From NCBI GenBank assembly GCA_947165045.1, contig CAMUYW010000011.1, positions 1-62,079 on the forward strand: 62,079 nucleotides of DNA, written 5' to 3'. The translations under genes and the position numbers were made by a program. This document shows, in pieces, positions 32,963-41,441 of this stretch. The notes below the pieces were generated by a model. It saw only the letters and a program-made list of their open reading frames with translations. It ran no database searches and was not told the origin of the DNA. Origin of the DNA: an uncultured Fibrobacter sp. Its GTDB lineage: Bacteria > Fibrobacterota > Fibrobacteria > Fibrobacterales > Fibrobacteraceae. The stretch's first letter is position 1. The number at the start of each line of letters is the position of its first letter.

Positions 32963-35340
32963 GTTGTTTATGCTCTAGTAAAACTAGAAAATCTGAAAGC
33001 AATTCACAACAAGACAGGTCTACGGCACCATTTTCTGTTAGTTGTTTATGCTCTAGTAAAACTAGAAAATCTGAAAGCAATTCACAACTCGCTTGAACTT
33101 CGGGCTTTTCGAGTTCTGGTTGTTTATGCTCTAGTAAAACTAGAAAATCTGAAAGCAATTCACAACGCGGAGCCTGTAAAGGTTGCTCTGTTCTGTGTTG
33201 TTTATGCTCTAGTAAAACTAGAAAATCTGAAAGCAATTCACAACGCGTCGCGCGCTATGTCGATGACAATCCACAGTTGTTTATGCTCTAGTAAAACTAG
33301 AAAATCTGAAAGCAATTCACAACGCGTCGCGCGCTATGTCGATGACAATCCACAGTTGTTTATGCTCTAGTAAAACTAGAAAATCTGAAAGCAATTCACA
33401 ACCATGATTGGTTTACATAATCCGCATTATCTGTTGTTTATGCTCTAGTAAAACTAGAAAATCTGAAAGCAATTCACAACGTGCAGTCTTCCTGTCTAGG
33501 TTCGCTGAAAGTTGTTTATGCTCTAGTAAAACTAGAAAATCTGAAAGCAATTCACAACACCGATTTGCAGTTTGCTAATTGCTGGTTGGTTGTTTATGCT
33601 CTAGTAAAACTAGAAAATCTGAAAGCAATTCACAACTATCCGATTTAATGGTGTCGAGAATACTTGGTTGTTTATGCTCTAGTAAAACTAGAAAATCTGA
33701 AAGCAATTCACAACAGCCTACAGCACACAGAAAACGAAAGCGGAGTTGTTTATGCTCTAGTAAAACTAGAAAATCTGAAAGCAATTCACAACGTGTAAAT
33801 TTCTCATTTGTACTCCTCTTTTGTTGTTTATGCTCTAGTAAAACTAGAAAATCTGAAAGCAATTCACAACTTGGTTTCCTTCGGGTAGTTCGTCAAGTTT
33901 GTTGTTTATGCTCTAGTAAAACTAGAAAATCTGAAAGCAATTCACAACGTCGGTTGTCATTATTTTGTCTCCTTTATCGTTGTTTATGCTCTAGTAAAAC
34001 TAGAAAATCTGAAAGCAATTCACAACTGGAGGCGTTCGAGGCTTTCGAGGCTTTGGGTTGTTTATGCTCTAGTAAAACTAGAAAATCTGAAAGCAATTCA
34101 CAACCAGCCATAGCGGATTCACACTCGTACACCCGTTGTTTATGCTCTAGTAAAACTAGAAAATCTGAAAGCAATTCACAACGCTCAAGTATCACAATGC
34201 CCATCCGGAAAAGTTGTTTATGCTCTAGTAAAACTAGAAAATCTGAAAGCAATTCACAACCAATCAATGGCGATTCCGCTCTTGGCGCAAGTTGTTTATG
34301 CTCTAGTAAAACTAGAAAATCTGAAAGCAATTCACAACGCTGTTCTTACGCTTCGACGACATAAGAACGTTGTTTATGCTCTAGTAAAACTAGAAAATCT
34401 GAAAGCAATTCACAACAGGAATGGCGGTCGCCGTTCGGCGGCAATAGTTGTTTATGCTCTAGTAAAACTAGAAAATCTGAAAGCAATTCACAACAATGAT
34501 TATTTTAACCATGCCTAAGCCCTGGTTGTTTATGCTCTAGTAAAACTAGAAAATCTGAAAGCAATTCACAACGCGATGGTCATGAACATGAAGATGAAGG
34601 GAGTTGTTTATGCTCTAGTAAAACTAGAAAATCTGAAAGCAATTCACAACTGAAGCCCACGGTGCAAGAGCTTCGGCTCTGTTGTTTATGCTCTAGTAAA
34701 ACTAGAAAATCTGAAAGCAATTCACAACTGGGCTATTATGCGGTCGGTGACTGCGTGCGTTGTTTATGCTCTAGTAAAACTAGAAAATCTGAAAGCAATT
34801 CACAACACTTCTCGGCTGCAAATATTCCTTCGGCTCGTTGTTTATGCTCTAGTAAAACTAGAAAATCTGAAAGCAATTCACAACCAAATAGGTAGCAATA
34901 ATGCCAAGGCTGCTGTTGTTTATGCTCTAGTAAAACTAGAAAATCTGAAAGCAATTCACAACTGAGTTACCGTTAGGCTAAGGTGATGTCCTGTTGTTTA
35001 TGCTCTAGTAAAACTAGAAAATCTGAAAGCAATTCACAACTGATGCTATCCGCGATACTCTGCATACGGCGTTGTTTATGCTCTAGTAAAACTAGAAAAT
35101 CTGAAAGCAATTCACAACTCAGATGCTTGACGATACTCTTGATTGTATGTTGTTTATGCTCTAGTAAAACTAGAAAATCTGAAAGCAATTCACAACCCGT
35201 TTAAATTTCGGACTCTGCGAATTTTTGTTGTTTATGCTCTAGTAAAACTAGAAAATCTGAAAGCAATTCACAACTTTGTTGATAACGTAACGCACGCGGC
35301 ACGCGTTGTATATGCTCTAGTATAAGTAGAAAAATTACGT
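32963..35340 (-). CRISPR. Type II-C CRISPR array, 30 identical 48-bp repeats plus one degenerate, 30 spacers
   Basis: On the plus strand each repeat begins GTTGTTTATGCTCTAG and ends GCAATTCACAAC (48 bp). Starts are at 32963, 33041, 33119, 33197, 33276 and 33355, then every 78 bases to 35227. A degenerate copy starts at 35305. Spacers are 30 bp, except numbers 4 and 5 (33245-33275 and 33324-33354), which are 31 bp and identical. The minus-sense repeat starts GTTGTGAATTGCTTTCAGAT, the part complementary to the tracrRNA, so crRNAs are read from the minus strand, towards cas2. The other half holds a perfect hairpin, TCTAGT-TTT-ACTAGA on the minus strand. The degenerate end at 35.3 kb should be the oldest; new spacers would enter beside cas2. 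Spacer targets cannot be identified here. Confidence 0.98.
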
Positions 35341-35470
35341 AGATTTCGCAATACTTCAATTTCTGAACCATTACGAAAAGTGGTAAAAAATCAGAGATTT
35401 CGTAATACTTCAAATTTTGAACTGTTACGAAAAGTGTCTAAAAAAGTGAGATTTCGTAAAGGTTCACGCT
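35341..35470. repeat. 54-bp tandem repeat of palindromic units next to the CRISPR array
   Basis: Units start at 35341, 35395 and 35449 (the third is truncated), each beginning AGATTTCG. Unit 2 reads TTTCGTAA-TAC-TTCAAA-T-TTTGAA-CTG-TTACGAAA, a nearly continuous hairpin. Unit 1 has the same plan with a few changes. They lie just upstream of the array if the array is transcribed on the minus strand. There is no coding potential. The role is unknown; a promoter/regulatory element, a protein-binding site or a relic of a small mobile repeat are possible. Confidence 0.85.
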
Positions 35471-35528
35471 AGGGGCTTTATAATGGTTTGCGTTCGCGGC
35501 AGCCTGAGATGAATTCTCTCTATACGGA

Positions 35529-35556
35529 AATTCCCGACTCAACTGAGCCGGGAATT
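35529..35556 (-). terminator. Hairpin downstream of the second GH26 gene
   Basis: AATTCCCG-A-CTCA-AC-TGAG-C-CGGGAATT forms a 12-bp stem with one internal mismatch, 24 bases beyond the GH26 stop on the minus strand. Its T-run is short. Confidence 0.7.
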
Positions 35557-35580
35557 GTGTTCAGCTTTTTGTGTTAAAGT

Positions 35581-37887
35581 CTACTTGATGAGAATCGGCT
35601 TTGTGGCTGCGATTCCCGTGCCCTTGGCGCGGATGATGTACTGACCCTTGGCCATGTTCTGGAGGCTGAACGAGTGTTCGCCTGCGCTGAGGGTGCCGCG
35701 GTAGAGCGTTGCGACGCGTTTGCCGTTCATGTTAAAGACATCGATGCTTGCGAAGCCAGCCTTGCTTGCGGTGAAGACGATGTTGGAACCGTTCATGCGG
35801 ATGCCGGAACTCTTTGCGATTGCGCTCGGTTTGAGTGCGGTCGGCGTGCCGTCTTTATTGTAGAGTTCGATGCTTGCGATATGGCCCTTGCTCTGGTCGG
35901 CAGCGGTAAAGAGTTCTGTCTTCTTGTTGAATCCGTTGATAATGATGCCGTTGTCCGTGACCATGTTGTCAAAGAGTACTGTGCCTTCAAAGCCGTTTGC
36001 TCCTGCCAAAATGAATGTGACGGAGAATAGGTTGTCCAAATCCATCGGGTGTTCGGTACCTGCGTCATCAGTGTAGGTTTCAATGCTGAATTCGCAGGTG
36101 GACTTTGCGCCATCATTGAGCCAACAGCCGTCAGACGGAGATTGTTCCCATGTCCAAGCTTTGTCTTTGGAGCCGTCGCGAACGAATGCTAAGCCAATCC
36201 AAATACCGCTATTTTCGCCGCCAGAGCCCTTGTTTTCGATGGTCACGGCGATGCTCTTTGCGCCTGTCAGCTTGGGAACCTTGGTGTACTGGATGTTGGC
36301 GCCGCTATCGTTAATGGCCTTGTAAGTGACGCCCATGACGAGGTCCACGTTTTCTGGGTTTGCCTTTGCTGTGTCTGCGCCGAACTTAGCGTTTTGGGTA
36401 GAAGTCGGGCAAGCGTTTGTGGCTGCTGCGGCTTCGTTGTAGTTGTCCCAGCCGGGCATTTCGTCGAGTGTGATGATGCGTTCGTCGGCGAGGTTCTTTG
36501 TCCAAACGTCTGCTGCGGTTTGGCTTACGTAACCTGCGGACCAGGAGTCGTACCACGGCATCCACCAGCTCCAAGTAGCGCCGTCCTCGTACATTTTGTC
36601 GACGTCTGGAATCGGGCCGTTTTCGCTGAGCGAGATGAGCTTGTTAGTGCCAGCTTTGTTCGTGAGGTCGATGAATGCTGCGCTGTTGCTTTGGTGGTCG
36701 TTTGCGTTGTTGTAAATGTCTACACTCAAAACGTCGTAGTAGGTCTCGCCAGGAGTCCAGGACATCGTGGCTGCGTCTTTCGGGTTGAAGTCCCAAATGA
36801 GGTTGTTGACGCCGTTTACAAATACCATGCGTTCATAGAGCAACTGATAGAGCGCTGCAAATTGTTTACCGGTGTGTGTGCTCCACCAGAACCAGTTTCC
36901 ACCGGATTCGTGCAACGGGCGGAAAATGGCGGCCACGCCTTCTTTCTGCAAGTCGAGGAAAATCTTGGAAACGAGATCGATGTCACTAACGAGTGTTTTG
37001 TAAGCGGTAGAAACGGTGTCCCAGTTAGTTGTGCCGGTCACAAAAGCTTCGGTAAAATCGAATTCGGTGTAAGTGTCATGTGCGCCCTTCACATAGAATT
37101 CCACTTCGTCACCCGGGCGCCAGTGCCATGTGAATGCCGGAATGCCGCCTTTTTCCCAGGTGGATTTTGCAATGTCGATGGCTTTTTCGGTGTATTCCTG
37201 GAACCAGGATTCGTTCTTGTTAGCTCCAGTGGCGTTCATAAGGTCGCTTCCGACGAGTGCGGGGTATTTGCCCGATTTCTGGAACACGGCTTGAACGTCT
37301 TCGTGCTTGGTCATGTCGCCCTTAGTGTAGGCGTCCATGTTACCGGTCATCACGCCGGAGATGGTCTTTTTGCCAAAGTTGTTGACGAGGAAGTTGTAAA
37401 GTTTGACGGCAGACGGGGTGGCATTCTTGGTCACCGGGGCGTTGCAGAGGTTGAATGCCTTGGCTTCGTAGTCCTTGATTTCGATGTAGTCCACATCGAT
37501 CCAGCCCCAGCTATTGGTGATAGCGATGGTGTTCTCACCGGCGGCGAGGTTCATGACGGTTTCGACATCGACGAATTTGCCTTTTTCGGTCACGTCGAAC
37601 GTAACTGCAGAGGAAGCTCCGCCGACTTCAACGTTGTTGATTTTGGAGCCGCCGTAATTGTTCATGTAATGGATGACAATGGTATATTTGCCGGCCTTAT
37701 CAGCGGAAACCTTTGAAAATGTGATGTTTCCGCCGTTCATCTTGATGTATTTACCGCCGGATGCTGCGGTACTTGTGCCGAGTGCTGCGTCGCCAGAAAG
37801 TGTGGCGTCTTCGGCTTCGTATTGTGCGGCGAATGCGGAGCATGCTGCGGATAGGGTGCATGCTAAGAAAACCTTTTTGAATCCCAT
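35581..37887 (-). CDS. Secreted CBM35-GH26 mannanase-like enzyme with extra C-terminal module
   Basis: This 768-residue secreted enzyme starts at ATG 37887 behind AAGGAG. The signal peptide ends SAFAAQ. A CBM35-type module covers about 22-138 (YEAEDATL at its start, SWGWIDVDYIEI at its end). The GH26 domain (about 155-500) has the acid/base Glu327 in RPLHESGGNWFWW and the nucleophile Glu422 in LSENGPIP. A further beta-sandwich module, absent from the paralogue at 22.2 kb, covers about 510-680 and ends GTVLFDNM. The sorting-type tail (DVFNMNGKRVATLY, then MAKGQYIIRAKGTG) suggests type IX secretion. The domain order, signal peptide and tail make it a paralogue of the 22.2-kb gene across the CRISPR island. 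Confidence 0.92.
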   Translation of the reverse strand: MGFKKVFLACTLSAACSAFAAQYEAEDATLSGDAALGTSTAASGGKYIKMNGGNITFSKVSADKAGKYTIVIHYMNNYGGSKINNVEVGGASSAVTFDVTEKGKFVDVETVMNLAAGENTIAITNSWGWIDVDYIEIKDYEAKAFNLCNAPVTKNATPSAVKLYNFLVNNFGKKTISGVMTGNMDAYTKGDMTKHEDVQAVFQKSGKYPALVGSDLMNATGANKNESWFQEYTEKAIDIAKSTWEKGGIPAFTWHWRPGDEVEFYVKGAHDTYTEFDFTEAFVTGTTNWDTVSTAYKTLVSDIDLVSKIFLDLQKEGVAAIFRPLHESGGNWFWWSTHTGKQFAALYQLLYERMVFVNGVNNLIWDFNPKDAATMSWTPGETYYDVLSVDIYNNANDHQSNSAAFIDLTNKAGTNKLISLSENGPIPDVDKMYEDGATWSWWMPWYDSWSAGYVSQTAADVWTKNLADERIITLDEMPGWDNYNEAAAATNACPTSTQNAKFGADTAKANPENVDLVMGVTYKAINDSGANIQYTKVPKLTGAKSIAVTIENKGSGGENSGIWIGLAFVRDGSKDKAWTWEQSPSDGCWLNDGAKSTCEFSIETYTDDAGTEHPMDLDNLFSVTFILAGANGFEGTVLFDNMVTDNGIIINGFNKKTELFTAADQSKGHIASIELYNKDGTPTALKPSAIAKSSGIRMNGSNIVFTASKAGFASIDVFNMNGKRVATLYRGTLSAGEHSFSLQNMAKGQYIIRAKGTGIAATKPILIK

Positions 37888-37929
37888 GTTCACTCCTTAA
37901 AATTTTATGTTCTCAAAATATATTGAAAA

Positions 37930-37957
37930 AAGCAAAAATGCAATAGCATTTTTGCTT
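37930..37957 (-). terminator. Terminator of the aldose epimerase gene
   Basis: A perfect 12-bp stem (AAGCAAAAATGC / GCATTTTTGCTT, loop of four) is followed on the minus strand by a run of T. Confidence 0.85.
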
Positions 37958-37997
37958 GAAAGGAAAAAATATGTTTACGTGATGCTTTTGACCGGAT

Positions 37998-38999
37998 TTA
38001 GCCGATTTTTTCGATGGTCGCGCCGAAACAGAATGTCTTAGTTTCGCCCGATTTGATTACGATCAAGTCTCTGTGATGGTTTAAAGTATCGGGTTCTGCG
38101 GTCATTGGCTCGATGGCGATGCTCATACGGTCAGGTGGTGTGTAAATTTGAATGGCGTTATATTGTTCTTGACCTGCCTTTTGCCAAATTTTGAGTGATT
38201 TGGTGTCGCTTTTCAGTTCTACAGTGGCTAAAATGTTCTCAAAAATTTTCTCTTTTTTGAGAACAGTAGGGGCGTCGCCCTGACTTAAACAGAAACAATC
38301 GTTGATGAATTCGTCGTTGATGAGGCGTCCACCAACAAATCGGGTGTCCTGCTTGAATTCTCCCGTCGGGATGTCGGCCTTGTCGAGGAGGGCTAGGTTC
38401 GTTTCTGGAAGTGCCATCGTGAGATTGTTGATCTTTTCGCCGAGCGTGTAGTAGGGGTGCCAACCTTCGGAATAGGGGAGGTTGCTTGCGCCGATATTTG
38501 TGACGGTCGATTCAACGGTATAGCTTTCGCCGGTAAACGTGATTTTGTTAACGGCGCGGAAAGGGAAAGGAAATCCGGTAAATGCGCCCGGCCAGTCGAT
38601 GGTAAACGTTGCGGTGCATTTTTCGTTGTCGCTTTCGAAGCTTACGAATTTCCATTCCTTGTTTTGCAAGAATCCGTGGAGGGCATGTGGAGCCCAGCTC
38701 ACGTTGTTCACGAGTTGGTAATCGTTGCCGTTCCAATTGAACCTGGCGTAGGCCACGCGTCCTGGGAATGGGGCTAGTCGGCAACCGGCGTTTGTGTCAG
38801 GCCCGATTTTGTAAATGTCATCGCCTTCGCGGTAGCCGAAAAGGAGGTCGGTGAGTTTTCCGTTTGCCTCGGGAATGCGCCAGGCGTTAAGACCTGCGCC
38901 GTATCCGCTTAAAATTTCAAATTCAGCGCCGTCGTCGCGCTGTAAGACGTAGCACTCAACAGTGCCGATAGGGCGGGAGATGATTTTAAATTTGCTCAT
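37998..38999 (-). CDS. Aldose 1-epimerase family protein
   Basis: This 333-residue cytoplasmic protein belongs to the galactose-mutarotase-like family, which interconverts alpha and beta anomers of aldoses. Family landmarks are GCRLAPFPGRVAYARF, the substrate-binding HALHGFL, the catalytic-His region EGWHPYYTLG, and the acidic catalytic end MSIAIEPMTAEPD. It is transcribed divergently from mnmE, with a 63-base gap. Context with the secreted mannanase and the sugar permease at 40.5 kb suggests work on imported sugars. Galactose, glucose or a phosphorylated hexose are all possible substrates. Confidence 0.88.
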   Translation of the reverse strand: MSKFKIISRPIGTVECYVLQRDDGAEFEILSGYGAGLNAWRIPEANGKLTDLLFGYREGDDIYKIGPDTNAGCRLAPFPGRVAYARFNWNGNDYQLVNNVSWAPHALHGFLQNKEWKFVSFESDNEKCTATFTIDWPGAFTGFPFPFRAVNKITFTGESYTVESTVTNIGASNLPYSEGWHPYYTLGEKINNLTMALPETNLALLDKADIPTGEFKQDTRFVGGRLINDEFINDCFCLSQGDAPTVLKKEKIFENILATVELKSDTKSLKIWQKAGQEQYNAIQIYTPPDRMSIAIEPMTAEPDTLNHHRDLIVIKSGETKTFCFGATIEKIG

Positions 39000-39062
39000 A
39001 TCTTTTTAAAGTTGGTAGTTTTAAGTTACAAGAGGAATTTAGTAATTACTATCTTTTGCTAT

Positions 39063-40481
39063 ATGGATTCCCAGACGATTGTTGCCCCGATGACGCCCGC
39101 TGGCGTGAGTGCTGTAGCCGCCATTCGTGTTAGCGGTTCTCGTGTGCGCGATGTGGTGCGCTTGCTTTTTGGTGAGGCCGCTCTCAAGAACATCAAGCCT
39201 CGTGAAGCGAAATTGGCGACTGCAAGGGATTACCGGACGATGGTGGGGGATGAGCGCGCGACCGCTCAAGTCATCGATAGCCTTCTTTATATCTTTTTTG
39301 AAGGTCCGAATTCTTACACGGGTGAAGATGTTTTGGAGCTTTACCCGCATGGAAACCCGATTATCGTGCGTGAATTGATTCAAGTCATCAAGAGTGTTGA
39401 TGGCGTGCGTCTTGCGGAACCCGGTGAATATACGCGCCGTGCTTTTTTGAATGGCCGCATGGACTTGGTGCAGGCGGAATCTGTTGCAGACGTGATTCAC
39501 AGTGCAAATCGCGATGAACTCAAGAACGCTCATCGCTTGCTGGGTGGTGCGCTTTCTAAAAAAGTTAAGACGCTTACGGAACAGGTCATGGACATTTCGG
39601 CGCGTCTCGAACTGGATGTTGATTTTGCCGAAGAAGAGGCCGACCCGGATTATGCAACTTGGGGCACGAAGATTGAAGCGATTCGCGGAAGTGTGCTTTC
39701 CATTTTGAAAAGTTTCAAGGAAAAAGCGGCGGTGAGCCGTTTGCCGCTTGCTGTTTTGTATGGCGCTCCGAATGCGGGCAAGTCGAGCCTTGTGAATGCG
39801 CTCCTTGGCGAAGACCGAATTCTTGTGAGCGACATCCCGGGGACGACCCGCGATTTTGTTGAAGTGCGCCTGTTTTTGGACGGGGGCGAAATCCGCTTGG
39901 TCGATACGGCAGGCATTGCGGACAAGGCTGCCGATGCGCTCGATGCACTTAGCATGGAAAAAAGCCGTGAAATCCTCGCTGAAGCTGACATGAAAATTCT
40001 CGTCGTGGATGGTGCGTCTCTGTCATTCTCGACCGCAGGGAGGGAATCCATGCCGTCTGAGGATCTTAAGCCCGACCTTGTCGTCTACTCCAAGAGCGAT
40101 TTATTAGAAGAGAGAACGGACGTAGCCCAATCCATGGATCCTATCACTACGTTCCAGGATGACAGAAATGTGACGCTCCGCATTTCTTCCAAAACCGGCG
40201 CTGGCCTAGACAGCCTCAAGCGTATCATGAACGCGTCTCTCTTCAAGAAAACGGAAAATTCCGAAGACCTCTGGATTACAAGCGAACGCGAAAAGACTTG
40301 CCTCGAAGAAGCTCTCGCGGGTATCGACCGCACGCTTTCGCTAATTCATACGAATCCGGCGGTAGAGCTTATTGCGTTTGAAATGCAACTGGTGCGTCGT
40401 GCACTCCAAAGTATAACGGGCGAAATTTCGTCCGAAGATGTTTTACAAAAGATTTTTGCGGGGTTCTGCATTGGGAAATAG
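39063..40481 (+). CDS. mnmE: tRNA uridine-5-carboxymethylaminomethyl GTPase MnmE
   Basis: MnmE works with MnmG to modify the wobble uridine of several tRNAs. ATG 39063 gives 472 residues and begins MDSQTIVAPMTPAGVSAVAA; the frame upstream is open but not conserved. The N-terminal folate-binding domain contains GPNSYTGEDVLELYPHGNP. The inserted G domain has the P-loop GAPNAGKSSLVNALLG (about 235-250), the switch PGTTRDFVE and DTAGI. The C-terminus ends IFAGFCIGK, with the invariant catalytic Cys. Its end overlaps the start of the sugar permease gene. Confidence 0.97.
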   Translation: MDSQTIVAPMTPAGVSAVAAIRVSGSRVRDVVRLLFGEAALKNIKPREAKLATARDYRTMVGDERATAQVIDSLLYIFFEGPNSYTGEDVLELYPHGNPIIVRELIQVIKSVDGVRLAEPGEYTRRAFLNGRMDLVQAESVADVIHSANRDELKNAHRLLGGALSKKVKTLTEQVMDISARLELDVDFAEEEADPDYATWGTKIEAIRGSVLSILKSFKEKAAVSRLPLAVLYGAPNAGKSSLVNALLGEDRILVSDIPGTTRDFVEVRLFLDGGEIRLVDTAGIADKAADALDALSMEKSREILAEADMKILVVDGASLSFSTAGRESMPSEDLKPDLVVYSKSDLLEERTDVAQSMDPITTFQDDRNVTLRISSKTGAGLDSLKRIMNASLFKKTENSEDLWITSEREKTCLEEALAGIDRTLSLIHTNPAVELIAFEMQLVRRALQSITGEISSEDVLQKIFAGFCIGK

Positions 40482-41325
40482 CTATATCGGCGTTGTTCTC
40501 GCCATTTTTGCGTTTGGTACATACATGGTCCCGCTCAAGGCGTGGCCGAAGTTCTCGTCTTGGGCGTACCTTTCTTGCATTGCTGTTGGCATAGTGGTTT
40601 CGCAATTTGCTGTTTCGTTGTTGACGAATTCGTTCAGCGTTGCTCCGGTTGGAATCGTTAGCGGGTTCTTGTGGGTGATGGGTGCTGCTCTTTGTTTTTG
40701 GGCAGTACAAGCCGAAAAAGACTTGACGGGTGCCGGAGTTCGTTCAATGGGCACGAGCATCCTGGCTTCGTTTTTGAGCGGAGTGCTGATATTCTCCGAA
40801 TCGACTTTGCTTTATTTCTCGATTCCTGCAATTTTACTTTTGCTCTTGGGACTCAAGTTGCTTGCTCCTCAGCAGGGGAACTTCTTCAAAAATTGGCGTT
40901 CTATTGGTGCGGGTGCCGTATTCGGCTTTTTCCTTATTCCGTACAAAATTGTCAATATGCCTTTGCTCGAATTCATGAGTTCCTTTACGATTGGAATTTT
41001 TATTGCGGCGGAACTTCTTGTGGGCGCGATTTGCGTCAAACGTCATGCTCTTTTTGAATACAAGCTCGTACCTGCAGTTTCGGCATTCTTTATGGGGACT
41101 TTATGGCTTGCTGGGCAGCATGGCTGTTTTTGGGCAATTGATACGAACGGAGCCTTGGGCTATGCTGTTGGCTACCCGCTGACGCAATTGAATTTGCTTG
41201 TAAATCTGCTTTGGGGCGTTGTTGTGTTCCACGAGTATTCTACAAGGCCCGAAAGAATCAAATTGGGAATAGCGACTTCGGTCATTCTGAGCGGAGCCGT
41301 GCTTCTGACCCTCTCGAAAATGTAA
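40471..41325 (+). CDS. GRP/EamA-like sugar permease
   Basis: This is a ten-helix inner-membrane protein of about 284 residues. It resembles the glucose/rhamnose transporter (GRP/RhaT-like) branch of the drug/metabolite transporter superfamily: YIGVVLAIFAFGTYMVPLKAW at the start, NSFSVAPVGIVSGFLWVMGA in the middle and GYPLTQLNLLVNLLWGVVVF near the end. A TTG at 40471 places the first helix at the N-terminus, has GGGG upstream and overlaps mnmE by 11 bases. An ATG at 40438 is the alternative and would add eleven charged residues. Substrate is unknown; import of a hexose or pentose is inferred. Confidence 0.78.
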   Translation: MGNSYIGVVLAIFAFGTYMVPLKAWPKFSSWAYLSCIAVGIVVSQFAVSLLTNSFSVAPVGIVSGFLWVMGAALCFWAVQAEKDLTGAGVRSMGTSILASFLSGVLIFSESTLLYFSIPAILLLLLGLKLLAPQQGNFFKNWRSIGAGAVFGFFLIPYKIVNMPLLEFMSSFTIGIFIAAELLVGAICVKRHALFEYKLVPAVSAFFMGTLWLAGQHGCFWAIDTNGALGYAVGYPLTQLNLLVNLLWGVVVFHEYSTRPERIKLGIATSVILSGAVLLTLSKM

Positions 41326-41441
41326 GTTTTTGTTCCGTTTTTTCCCAATTACTCGTGCTTGTTGGCGTTCTGTCAACGGAAATCTTGTAAAAAATATGTT
41401 TTTAGCGGAGATTATTTCGCCTAAGAATATATGTTTATGGT

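Noticed and set aside
33579..35325. Several open frames on both strands inside the CRISPR array, with repeated peptides.
   Set aside because: They are translations of the 48-bp repeat in register with 30-bp spacers (78 is divisible by 3). They have no ribosome sites and are array artefacts.
36394..37716. A 440-codon open frame antisense to the second GH26 gene.
   Set aside because: Shadow of the GH26 coding strand, which has a signal peptide, catalytic motifs and a ribosome site.
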